Assembly (NCBI GenBank): GCA_029820295.1
Contig: JALGVA010000038.1
Location: forward strand, 1 to 37,095
Direction of reading: 5' to 3'
DNA from: Candidatus Zipacnadia bacterium
GTDB lineage: Bacteria > Armatimonadota > Zipacnadia > Zipacnadales > UBA5352
DNA: 37,095 nt
Shown piece after piece: positions 24,167-32,264 of the stretch. The notes under the pieces were generated by a model. It did not search any database. It saw nothing but the letters and a program-made list of their open reading frames with translations, and was not told where the DNA came from. The number at the start of each line of letters is the position of its first letter. The stretch's first letter is position 1. A program made the translations under genes and the position numbers.

Positions 24167-27121
24167 CTACTGCGCCCCGAGCGTCTCCCCTCCCACGCTG
24201 AGCGTCGTGCCATCGGCGACCAGCCAGGCGACCGGCCCGTCACCCTCAAGGATCACCAGCGCGCCCGCGCCCTCAAGCGTGATCTCCCCCAACTCCGCGT
24301 CGCCGTGCGCGCTCAGCAGGGCGATCCGCCGGTCGCCCACGGTCGCCTCGACGCCGCACGCCTCCGCGATGGGTAGCTCTTCCCCGCCGCGGGAGCCGGT
24401 CAGCAGGGCCGCGGTCGGCGCATCGCCGGCCCAGGAGAGCACGGTCCCCCACGCGACCTGCGTCCCGTCGGCGCGCGCCACCACGAACGGATCGCGCGCG
24501 GTGGGCGGATTGCTCCGGCCGACCCCGGTCAGCAGCTCCACCGGCGCGCTCGCGGCCTGCGCGGCGCGCACGGTCATGGCGTCATCGATCGCCCAGCTCG
24601 CCTGCCAGCCATCCACGCTGCCGGCGGTGCGCACCTGCTCGGCCCACTGCCACGGGCCCTCGCCGGGCGGCTGCGCGGGCTCGGTGAGGGCCAGCGGCAT
24701 GGCGAACTCCCCGCGGCTGTGGTACGCCCAGTCATACTGATGGGCCTCGTCAGACAGCGCCAGCGTGATGTCCAGCAGCATGTCCGGCAGCAGCGCCATC
24801 ACGCGGCGCAGCACCACGCCCGCGTAGGCGCCGTCGGTCTCCGCCGCCGCCATCGCCATGTCGCGCCCGAAGGCCGAGAACAGCAGCGTGCCCTCGGTGG
24901 CCGCCTGGCTGACGCCATCGACGGTGACCGTGTTGTGCGAGAGCGTCTGCTTGTACCAGCCCCCGTGCGCCGGGTTGCCGTAGGCGATCGAGCCCGGGTC
25001 GGTCGCCACCAGCCGGCCCAGCGCGTACATCTCGAAACCCAGCTTGTCCGGATGGCCGTGGCCGCCGCCGTGCGGCCCGTAGTCGAGCGCCACGTAGTTG
25101 GCCGGGACGCCGGCGACCACGTTCGTCGGCTGCCCCTCGCCGTCGGTCCGCAGCACCGCCACGCCCGCGGCCGGGAAGATGGCCGACGCCAGCTCGGAGC
25201 CCGCCGGCGCGATCTCCTCAGCGCCGAACAGCAGCGCCTCCATCGACTGTCGATTGCCGCGCCCGGCCACCAGCGCCAGCTCCGGACGCGGCCGGTGCGC
25301 GTAGCCGTTCTCGTAGACGGTGGCGCGCCCCAGCGCGCTGGTCCTGCCCGAATCGTTGAAGGCCGGCAGCGCGCCCGTCGGCCCCATCATCTGCACCGGC
25401 GCGAGGAACATGCTCAGATAGCGCTCGGTGTACAGGTCGATCCCGACATGCTCGGCCGCCACCGCCAGCGGCTCCAGCGCGCTCATCGTGTAGTAGTGGT
25501 AGCCCCACGCGCCCTCGTACCACTGGCCGTCATCGTTCACACCATGCGCAATCTGATTGCGGAAGCCGAACTGGCCGTTGATCGCCTGCGCCGCCAGCTC
25601 CTCCACCCCCAGCGTGATCCCCACCAGCCCGAAGGACGAGTTCTCCCAGCACGGGATGTTGTGGATGCTGCGCGCATGGGGGCGGATGATCTCCGCGGCG
25701 GGCAGCAGAAGCTGCTCGGCGATGGTCTGCCGATCGGCATCGGAGAGCGCGTCATGGATGCAGTCGAAGCCCTGCACCACCGGGATCAGCCACACCGCCT
25801 CTGACAGCGGCTGCGCGGCCACGTGCATCGCCCCCGAGCCCTCCTCACCGCGGATGTTGTGCAGCGGATAGTTCAGGTACACGTCCGCGTAGGCCAGCAG
25901 GATTTCGCGCGCCTTATCGGCGTAGGCGGCCTCGCCGGTCAGCGCATAGGCCAGCCCCAGATCGCGGATCGCCCGCGCCCACGCCGAGTGCTGGCTCATG
26001 ATGGGCACGTCATCGTAGGGCCAGCCGGTGTAGGTCGCGCCGCAGGACGGGCACTCGTGCTCGGTCGGGGAGACCGTGCGCAGACGCGAACCACACTTCT
26101 CACAGGTGTACCAGTGATACCACTGGCCGCCGCGGTCGGGCAGTACGACTTCGCGCGCCAGCGCCGCATCGGCCGCCGACTTGATCCGCTCCCACGCCGC
26201 AGCGGCCCACTCGTGCCGTTCGATGCGCTCCAGGATGCGCGGGATGTCGGCCTTCGCCACCAGCAGGCACGGGTGCTCCACTTCGCCCAACGGGATCGAC
26301 ATGGTCGGCTCCACCTCCGCGCGGTCGTCGTCATCGGTTACCGCCGCCACCCCGGCACGCCACAGCGACAGCGGCTCGCCGTCCGCCGGGATCGCCAGGG
26401 TCACGGTCGCGCTGCCCTCCGCCCCACCGGCGACCTCCACGGGCTCGGGCAGAGCCACGCGCGCGCCGTCGGTGACCTCCGCGGTCTCGAACGAGACGGT
26501 CAGGTCCTCATCGCCCCGGTTGCTCAGCGCGATCCTGAAGGAGCGGGTCAGTTCGTCGCCGACGCGGGTGGTCTCACCCGCGGGCTCGACGGACGCGTGC
26601 AGCACATCGCGCTCGACGCGCACGTCGTCGATCAGGAACACCGGCGCGTCGCCGCGTACACCCGACGCGCGAAAGATCAGCGTCTGCGCGCTCTCGTTGG
26701 GCGTGTCGCCCCAGCGCCACATGGGCGGGTGCAGGGCGATGTCCGCCTCGGCCCACTCACCCGGCACGACCTCATCGCGGGGGAGCCGGTAGGTGGCCTG
26801 CAGGCCGTCGGCGAGCGGGTGGTCGATGATCTTGACGCCCCACCAGTCCACGCGCTCGGCCTCGATGCGGTAGCGGAAGACCAGCCGATCCCACTCCGTC
26901 ATCTCGATGCCGCGCCCGCGGTACTCGAAGTTCAGGAAGAACGGCTCGGCCATCTGCGGCTCCCAGCGCAGCACGTGGTTGCCGTCGATCTCAACCACGC
27001 TCGCGCCCGGCAGCGCAGGCACGTCGCCCTCGAAGTCCTCAAGCACCTGCGCCACCGGCGCGGCCCACGCCCCTGCTGCCGACAACACGATCGCGGCGGC
27101 AGTCATCAGCCATCGAGTCAT
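24167..27121 (-). CDS. Secreted alginate lyase/heparinase II/III-family polysaccharide lyase
   Basis: A 984-residue secreted enzyme (signal peptide to A-W-A-A-P). Residues 25-175 form a carbohydrate-binding-like jelly roll (LEDFEGD...FLIDDVRVERD), followed by an Ig-like region (about 180-285). An alpha/alpha toroid lyase domain (about 290-620) has HNIPCWENSSFG and NGQFGFRNQ. A C-terminal beta-sheet heparinase II/III domain follows, with GPHGGGHGHPDKLGF and LSHNTVTVDG carrying the His residues expected near the metal or active site. A zinc ribbon (CEKCG ... CPSCG, about 336-362) is inserted near the toroid start. Beta-elimination of uronic-acid-containing glycans is the expected reaction; the substrate is unknown. 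The ATG has GGAGGT. The GT-C-like gene follows after 14 bases. A second, smaller homologue lies at 34560. Confidence 0.8.
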   Translation of the reverse strand: MTRWLMTAAAIVLSAAGAWAAPVAQVLEDFEGDVPALPGASVVEIDGNHVLRWEPQMAEPFFLNFEYRGRGIEMTEWDRLVFRYRIEAERVDWWGVKIIDHPLADGLQATYRLPRDEVVPGEWAEADIALHPPMWRWGDTPNESAQTLIFRASGVRGDAPVFLIDDVRVERDVLHASVEPAGETTRVGDELTRSFRIALSNRGDEDLTVSFETAEVTDGARVALPEPVEVAGGAEGSATVTLAIPADGEPLSLWRAGVAAVTDDDDRAEVEPTMSIPLGEVEHPCLLVAKADIPRILERIERHEWAAAAWERIKSAADAALAREVVLPDRGGQWYHWYTCEKCGSRLRTVSPTEHECPSCGATYTGWPYDDVPIMSQHSAWARAIRDLGLAYALTGEAAYADKAREILLAYADVYLNYPLHNIRGEEGSGAMHVAAQPLSEAVWLIPVVQGFDCIHDALSDADRQTIAEQLLLPAAEIIRPHARSIHNIPCWENSSFGLVGITLGVEELAAQAINGQFGFRNQIAHGVNDDGQWYEGAWGYHYYTMSALEPLAVAAEHVGIDLYTERYLSMFLAPVQMMGPTGALPAFNDSGRTSALGRATVYENGYAHRPRPELALVAGRGNRQSMEALLFGAEEIAPAGSELASAIFPAAGVAVLRTDGEGQPTNVVAGVPANYVALDYGPHGGGHGHPDKLGFEMYALGRLVATDPGSIAYGNPAHGGWYKQTLSHNTVTVDGVSQAATEGTLLFSAFGRDMAMAAAETDGAYAGVVLRRVMALLPDMLLDITLALSDEAHQYDWAYHSRGEFAMPLALTEPAQPPGEGPWQWAEQVRTAGSVDGWQASWAIDDAMTVRAAQAASAPVELLTGVGRSNPPTARDPFVVARADGTQVAWGTVLSWAGDAPTAALLTGSRGGEELPIAEACGVEATVGDRRIALLSAHGDAELGEITLEGAGALVILEGDGPVAWLVADGTTLSVGGETLGAQ

Positions 27122-27352
27122 GCGGGACCTCCGTGCGAACCGTTTCAGCGCTGATGCGTCATTCCCGCGCGCCAGTCAAGTCTCCTGCCTCCTGCGACGG
27201 AGCGGCCGCCGGCACGCCCCGCGAACCCAAGGCGTTGATCGCGACGTGAGCGTTCACCGTGCAAGGTCGAGGACGGGGAGGTGCCGCGCATCTTCGCTCG
27301 GAAACGCCCCGCCGACGCGCCGATGCCCGAGACGCCGAAGGAGCCTGCGCCC
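27122..27352. other. Divergent gap between heparinase-like and sulfatase genes
   Basis: A 231-base gap between outward-reading genes, so at least one promoter is expected. I saw no convincing -35/-10 pair, palindrome or gene. GGAGGT (27118 side, minus strand) and AAGGAG (27338-27343, plus strand) are the two ribosome binding sites at its edges. Confidence 0.35.
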
Positions 27353-28975
27353 ATGGCCCGTGACGATGCCCCCAACATCATCCTGCTCTACCCCGACCAG
27401 ATGCGCTGGGACGCCATGCGCTGCGCCGGTAACTCCGTCATCCGCACGCCGAACCTCGACCGCCTCGCCGCCGAGGGCGTGATGTTCTCGCACTGCATCT
27501 CGACCACGCCGGTGTGCGTGGCCGCGCGCTACTCGCTGCTCACCGGCCGGCGCGTCGGCGAGACCGGCCGCTTTGCGAACAACGACGTGGACCCCGAACC
27601 CCTGCTCGACACCATCCCGGCCCTGCTGGGGCACGCCGGCTATCACTGCTGCTCGCAGGGGAAGATGCACTTCCTGCCCAAGCGTCGCCACTACGGCTTC
27701 CACCACCGGGAGCAGATGTGCGAGATTCCTATCTGGCCACAGGATGACGATTACCTCATGTGGCTGCGCGAGCAGGGCTACGGGCACAAGCGCGAAATCC
27801 ACGGCGTCCGCAACCTGCTCTACTCCCAGCCGCAGACCTCACCGCTGCCCCAGGAGGTGCACGGGACGTGGTGGCTTGGCGACCGCATGGAGGCCTTCCT
27901 GCGCGCGAATGCGGGCCGGCGCTTCTTCCTGTGGGCGGGCTTCATCGGCCCACATCCGCCCTACAACGTCCCCGCGCCCTGGGAGTCGATGTACGCCAAC
28001 GACGAGGTCCCCGACCCGATCGACGTGGATCGGCCCGAGGACACGCTCCCCCTCATGATGCGCATGCTCCGCCACTACTCGGACTACGACAACGCGACTC
28101 CCGAGCGCCTGCGCCGCGTGGTGGCGCTCTACTACGCAGCGGTCAGCCTCATCGACCACCAGGTCGGGCGGGTGCTCGACACACTTGACGAGCTGGGCAT
28201 CGCCGACAACACGCTGCTGGTCTTCACCGGCGATCACGGCGAGATGCTCGGCGATCACCTGACCTGCCAGAAGATGAACCCGTACGACGGCTGCAGCCGC
28301 GTGCCGTTGCTGATGCGCTGGCCGGGCCACGTGCCCGCAGGCGAGGTCTGCGACCACCTGGTGGGCTGCACCGACCTGCTGCCCACCTTCATGGACGCGG
28401 CAGGCTACGACCACCCGATGCTCGGGGAGCTGGAGGGCAGGAGCCTGCTGGAGGCCGATGGCGCGGGCCATGCCTCGCCGCGCAGCGAGTTCGTCACCGA
28501 CTACGGCCAGGGCGCGGGGCGCTGGCTGTCGCTGCGCGATCACTCGGTCAAATACTCGGTGTACTGCGACAACGGCTGGGAGGAGTTGTACGACCTCGAC
28601 GCCGACCCGAACGAGGAGCACAACCTGCTGCTGGAGGGCGCCGCCGGGGCGCGCGCGACCGCCGATGCCATGCGCGCGCGGCTGGTCGAGTGGGAGCGCG
28701 AGAACGGCCTGCCCGAAGGCTCGCTGGAGAATGACGACTTCCGCAACTACGGCGTGCAGGAGCCCGCGCGCCGGCGCAACAACCAGTTCCCCGCGTGGGT
28801 CAACCACATCCCCGACGACTGGAAGCGCCGGCTCGAGCCGCCCGGGCGGGGTATCGAGGAGGCGCTGGCGCGCGAGGACACCTTCGACATCACCGAGCTT
28901 GACCTCGAGTTCTTCCGCGACTGCGGCGGCTCATTCGAGGGAAGCCGCTGGGAGGGGCTGCTGGAGAGTCTGTAG
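27353..28975 (+). CDS. Type I sulfatase, cytoplasmic or unsignalled
   Basis: A 540-residue sulfatase. The first metal Asp is in NIILLYPDQMR (D15). The formylglycine motif is C55-V-A-A-R59 followed by SLLTGRR, a CxAxR variant of the usual CxPSR. KMHFLPKRRHYG lies in the region where sulfatases bind the sulfate, and FTGDHGEMLGDH gives the second metal pair. The chosen ATG has AAGGAG nine bases upstream and starts just before the first strand, with no signal peptide. Longer starts (27281, 27323) add Pro/Arg-rich residues without a ribosome binding site. It would need a formylglycine-generating enzyme, not seen here. Probable role: removing sulfate esters from glycan fragments after import. Confidence 0.85.
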   Translation: MARDDAPNIILLYPDQMRWDAMRCAGNSVIRTPNLDRLAAEGVMFSHCISTTPVCVAARYSLLTGRRVGETGRFANNDVDPEPLLDTIPALLGHAGYHCCSQGKMHFLPKRRHYGFHHREQMCEIPIWPQDDDYLMWLREQGYGHKREIHGVRNLLYSQPQTSPLPQEVHGTWWLGDRMEAFLRANAGRRFFLWAGFIGPHPPYNVPAPWESMYANDEVPDPIDVDRPEDTLPLMMRMLRHYSDYDNATPERLRRVVALYYAAVSLIDHQVGRVLDTLDELGIADNTLLVFTGDHGEMLGDHLTCQKMNPYDGCSRVPLLMRWPGHVPAGEVCDHLVGCTDLLPTFMDAAGYDHPMLGELEGRSLLEADGAGHASPRSEFVTDYGQGAGRWLSLRDHSVKYSVYCDNGWEELYDLDADPNEEHNLLLEGAAGARATADAMRARLVEWERENGLPEGSLENDDFRNYGVQEPARRRNNQFPAWVNHIPDDWKRRLEPPGRGIEEALAREDTFDITELDLEFFRDCGGSFEGSRWEGLLESL

Positions 28976-29021
28976 GGATCAGGGGGAGGCGACGCGCGTG
29001 GCGCGAGTGCCCGGCCGGGGG

Positions 29022-29428
29022 TCACTCGCGCCAGTTCTCGAGCGCGCCCCCCAGGTGCTCGAAATGTGCGAGGTTGTCGGTCACCAGCAGAGCGTCGCGA
29101 TTCGATGCGAACGCGGCGATGAGCGTGTCGGCATCGGCGCACGGCCTGCCCGCCGAGCGGCTGTCCGACCACATCTGGGCTGCTCGCTCCCAATCGGCCC
29201 GCGCAGATCATCCCAGACCAGGTCTCGTACCAGGTCTCGGTACTGCTGCTGCCTTGTGGGCGCCGGCCGATGAAAGAAGCCCCTGATAACCTCGAAGTGC
29301 ACTGCAGGGCAGAGGTAGACCTGGGCGTCGGCAATAACCATCTCGTGGGCGAGACGCCTGAGAACGCGTGGTTCTCGGCGCACAAGCGCCGAGATGATAC
29401 ACGTGTCCAGCACCATGCCGCTGGCCAC
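29022..29428 (-). pseudogene. PIN-domain (VapC-like) toxin interrupted by a single frameshift
   Basis: Two halves of one PIN ribonuclease lie in different frames. The N-terminal frame, from GTG at 29428, reads MVLDTCIISALV ... VHFEVIRG (catalytic D8 and E46 from the GTG start) and runs to VWDDL. The C-terminal frame reads DWERAAQMW ... CADADTLIAAFA ... LLVTDN and stops at TGA 29024-29022, giving the remaining acidic residues. The break must lie between 29196 and 29207, in a G/C-only run; one inserted base there, or a -1 slip, rebuilds a normal PIN protein of about 135 residues. As written, the ribosome would continue out of frame to 29081 and lose half of the active site. GTG overlaps the upstream gene's stop (TAGTG). 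Could be true inactivation or an assembly error. Confidence 0.75.
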
Positions 29429-29640
29429 TACGATTCGCCTCTGCCCAGGTTCAGCCGGTGCGAGCGCACGAACACCTCGAACTCATCCCACCAGGCATCG
29501 TCCTCGTCCGGCCCTCGTCGAAGCTGCTCCTCGATCCACTCGAGCAGCCTGCGGTTCTTGGGCGATAGCTTCCGACCATCCAAGGCGGTCTTGTCCGTCC
29601 TGGCATCAGCCACCTGGCCCACGCTCCCTTCGCCCACCAT
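29428..29640 (-). CDS. Small antitoxin-like protein upstream of the PIN gene
   Basis: An acidic protein of up to 70 residues (KLSPKNRRLLEWIEEQL, then DEDDAWWDEFE and a basic SHRLNLGRGES tail). It is not similar to any antitoxin I can name, but the position is typical: its stop TAG overlaps the GTG of the PIN toxin as TAGTG. The first ATG (29640) overlaps a perfect -10 box on the same strand, so transcripts should start near 29632, after this ATG. A GTG at 29613 with GGGAG about ten bases upstream would give a 61-residue product and may be the true start. Eleven bases follow the sulfatase stop. Function as antitoxin is inferred from position alone. Confidence 0.6.
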   Translation of the reverse strand: MVGEGSVGQVADARTDKTALDGRKLSPKNRRLLEWIEEQLRRGPDEDDAWWDEFEVFVRSHRLNLGRGES

Positions 29641-29668
29641 TATACCCGCCCTCAGGCCGGATGCTCAA
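29639..29668 (-). promoter_or_regulatory. Sigma-70-like promoter of the toxin-antitoxin-like pair
   Basis: On the minus strand, TTGAGC (29668-29663) and a perfect TATAAT (29644-29639) are spaced by 18 bases. The -35 lies inside the end of the upstream sulfatase gene and the -10 overlaps the first ATG of the small gene. This gives the pair its own promoter independent of the sulfatase and argues for a downstream translation start. Confidence 0.55.
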
Positions 29669-31133
29669 GCTCGTTGTCGGGGTCGTGTACGCCCATCTGC
29701 GTCTGGTAACGCACGATGCCGCGCTCGTCCACGTCATAGCCGAAGCGGTCGATGTACACCTCTTTGGGCGCGAACTCGTCGTCCAGCTCCTCCAGCCACC
29801 CACGCAGCTCCGCAGCCAGCTCCTCCTGCATGTCCGCGGCCCCCGGCTCGCCCACCAGGTTCTTCGTCTGCCACGGGTCCCGCTCATTGTCATAGAGCAG
29901 CCAGGGCCCGCCGCGCGTCTCGACGTAGGTGTGTGTTCTGGTGCGCACGCCCCGCCACTCCTTGCCCTTGTGCTTGTCGCCGGGGAAGGGACAGGGGTTG
30001 CCGATGAACGCCGAGGTCGGCTCGCTGCCGCCCGTCCCCGCCGCGGCGCCGGACAGGTCATACCCCTGGACGGTACCCGGCGTGTCCACGCCCATGAGCG
30101 ACAGCAGCGTGGGCATCACGTCCGGAGCGTTCAGCAGCGTATCCCGGCGCGCGCCGGCGGGCAGGTGGCCCGGCCACTGCATCACCCAGGGCACCATGAT
30201 CGACTCGTCCCAGGGCTTCTGCTTACGCTCGTAGCCGTGCGCGCCCAGCATGTCGCCGTGATCGGAGGTGAAGACCACGATGGTATCCTCGGCGATGCCC
30301 TCCTCCTCGAGCGCGTCGAGCATCCGCCCCAGGCAGCGGTCCAGCGCGGTGATGTGGCACCAGTAGCCCGCGATGTCTTCGCGGAAGCTCTCGTCGGTGT
30401 GCGGTGGCAGCCGCACGTCCTCAGGCTGGTAGATCTTGTACTCGTCAGGGAGCTGCCAGTAGGGGTTGTGCGGCGGCCCCCAGGAGACGAACAGGCAGAA
30501 GGGGTCCGCGGCGTGCTCGCGGATGTAGTCCACCGCCAGCCCGGTGTGGTGGTCTGCGCTGTAGCCCTCGATCATTATCGGCTCGGGCGTGTCCGTGTAG
30601 TAGAACGAGTTCATGTAGGCGTGCGTGCACTCTGCGACCGCCCAGTAATCGAAGCCCTGGCGGCGCTCCCCCGGCGGGGTGAAGCCGCCGCGGTAGGCGC
30701 CGTCGAGGTGCCACTTGCCGATGTAGCCCGTGTGGTAGCCCTCATCGGCCAGCACCTCGGCGATGGTCAGCTCCTCGACCGGCAGGCGCACGTCGTTCAT
30801 CACCGTGCGGCAGCTCAGCGGGTAACGCCCGGTCAGCAGCGAGGCGCGGTAGGGCGTACACACCGGGCAGGTCGAGACCGCATTCTCGAAGACCACGCCC
30901 GCCTGCGCCATGCGGTCCATGTTGGGTGTGCGCACCTGCTCGTTGCCCATGAAGCCGCACTCCTGCGCGCGCATCTGGTCGGCGAACACGAACAGCAGGT
31001 TGGGGCGGCGATCGGAGCGTACAGGCTCCGGCGCCTCCACGCCCTGTGGATCGCAGTGGCTCAGCAAGGCGGCACCTCCGGTTGCGGTGGCGAGCAGGCC
31101 CAGGGCCTCCCGCCGCGTAAGACGTCGTGGCAT
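29652..31133 (-). CDS. Tat-exported type I sulfatase
   Basis: A 493-residue sulfatase with an N-terminal twin-arginine signal (LTRREALGLL, followed by an Ala/Gly-rich hydrophobic stretch), so it is folded in the cytoplasm and exported. The mature enzyme has the first metal Asp in LLFVFADQM, the formylglycine motif C92-T-P-Y-R96 followed by ASLLTGRYP, YIGKWHLDG (substrate Lys and His) and FTSDHGDMLGAHG. Cofactor-containing sulfatases commonly use Tat export. L-L-S-H-C at 23-27 is a poor lipobox. The start at 31133 has CGGAG eight bases upstream; longer readings upstream lack a ribosome binding site. Expected function: removal of sulfate from extracellular glycans. Divergent from the 4Fe-4S protein pair. 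Confidence 0.85.
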   Translation of the reverse strand: MPRRLTRREALGLLATATGGAALLSHCDPQGVEAPEPVRSDRRPNLLFVFADQMRAQECGFMGNEQVRTPNMDRMAQAGVVFENAVSTCPVCTPYRASLLTGRYPLSCRTVMNDVRLPVEELTIAEVLADEGYHTGYIGKWHLDGAYRGGFTPPGERRQGFDYWAVAECTHAYMNSFYYTDTPEPIMIEGYSADHHTGLAVDYIREHAADPFCLFVSWGPPHNPYWQLPDEYKIYQPEDVRLPPHTDESFREDIAGYWCHITALDRCLGRMLDALEEEGIAEDTIVVFTSDHGDMLGAHGYERKQKPWDESIMVPWVMQWPGHLPAGARRDTLLNAPDVMPTLLSLMGVDTPGTVQGYDLSGAAAGTGGSEPTSAFIGNPCPFPGDKHKGKEWRGVRTRTHTYVETRGGPWLLYDNERDPWQTKNLVGEPGAADMQEELAAELRGWLEELDDEFAPKEVYIDRFGYDVDERGIVRYQTQMGVHDPDNELEHPA

Positions 31134-31325
31134 CGCGTGCTCCGACCAATGCAGTCGGTGCGTCTCCGGCGGCGGGGAGCTTCGACGCTGCGAGCGGTTC
31201 TCCTTCGAGAGCAGCGCGCCGCGCACCTCGAGCGGACGCGCGACGCGTGGGGCGAGAAGGTTCGGAGCCGCGCTCCGGTGAATCTGCGCGCGCATTCCAG
31301 CCTTCACCTATCGAGGGGACTACCC

Positions 31326-32264
31326 ATGCCCGACCTGACCGACCAGATGAAGCGGTTCGCGCGCGAGCACGGCGCGGATCTCGTCGGCGTCGCGCCCGCG
31401 CAGCGCTTCGCCGATGTCCCACCCGAGCGCAGCCCGCTGTCGATCTTCCCGGAGATGACCGCCGCCGTGGTCATCGGCCGACGCATCACCCGCGGCACGC
31501 TGCGCGGCCTCGAGGAGGGCACCAACCTCGGCCTCTACGAGCAGTTCGGCTACTCGTGGCTGGACATGCAGTTCGTGGCCATGACCACCTTCGAGGTCAC
31601 CCAGTGGCTGGAGGACCGGGGCTGGGAGGCGGTGCCGCTCTTCGGTTTCCCGCCCGAGGCGTACCCGCAGGGCATCGCGGTGCGTGAGGGCGCACCCGCG
31701 CCCAACGTCTACCCCGACTTCGATCACGCCGCGGTCGCCGCCGGCCTCGCCGAGCTGAGCTACGTGCGCCTCGCGCTCACGCCGCAGTTCGGCCATCGCC
31801 AGCGCTTTCAGCTCATCCTCACCGATGCGCCCCTCGAGGGCGACCCGATGCTCGACGCCGGGCTGTGCGGGATGTGCCTGGCCTGCGTCGAGATATGCCC
31901 GCTGGGGGCGATCAGCGCAGACCACGACAGCACGGTCGCCATCGCCGGACGCGAGTTCACCGTAGCGGAGATCGACTTCGGCAAGTGCCGGCGCTGCCAG
32001 AACGGCGCGCGCCCGAACCGCTACCACCCCTCCGGCGCGCCCGACCGTCGGGGCGCCATCTGCATGCGCACCTGCATGCAGATGCTCGAGGACAACGGGA
32101 AGCTGGAGACGCAGTTCGCACATCGCTTCCGGGTGCGCGAGCCCTGGGCGCGCGACGCACTGGGCGAGCCCACGCAGGTCAAGACGCCCATCGGCCCGTC
32201 GCAGGGCACCGGCTGCGCCGACCCCGAGGGCTTCCGCAAGGTCGACGAGGAGGCGCGCCCGTGA
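31326..32264 (+). CDS. 4Fe-4S protein, epoxyqueuosine-reductase/reductive-dehalogenase-like (copy 1)
   Basis: A 312-residue cytoplasmic protein. The N-terminal half (about 1-170) resembles the nitroreductase-like fold that precedes ferredoxin domains in QueG and reductive dehalogenases (GADLVGVAPAQRF; VVIGRRITRGTL; FGHRQRFQLILTD). Two cluster sites follow: C181-x2-C-x2-C-x3-C191-P (first [4Fe-4S]) and C221-x2-C224 with C246 and C250 for the second. No corrinoid-binding motif was recognised. It could pass electrons to an unknown substrate or to its partner. CGAGGGGA precedes the ATG by eight bases. The stop overlaps the next start as TGATG, so the two paralogues are translated together and may form a heterodimer. 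Confidence 0.75.
   Translation: MPDLTDQMKRFAREHGADLVGVAPAQRFADVPPERSPLSIFPEMTAAVVIGRRITRGTLRGLEEGTNLGLYEQFGYSWLDMQFVAMTTFEVTQWLEDRGWEAVPLFGFPPEAYPQGIAVREGAPAPNVYPDFDHAAVAAGLAELSYVRLALTPQFGHRQRFQLILTDAPLEGDPMLDAGLCGMCLACVEICPLGAISADHDSTVAIAGREFTVAEIDFGKCRRCQNGARPNRYHPSGAPDRRGAICMRTCMQMLEDNGKLETQFAHRFRVREPWARDALGEPTQVKTPIGPSQGTGCADPEGFRKVDEEARP

Noticed and set aside
29081-29428. Complete 115-residue PIN protein as read in one frame
   Set aside because: The last 40 residues are Arg/Pro-rich and unlike PIN domains, while another frame supplies the correct C-terminal half.
29394-31325. Long plus-strand open frame running into the first 4Fe-4S gene
   Set aside because: It is antisense to the Tat sulfatase and the small gene pair, with Arg/His/Val-rich low-quality sequence; the real start is the ATG at 31326 with a ribosome binding site.
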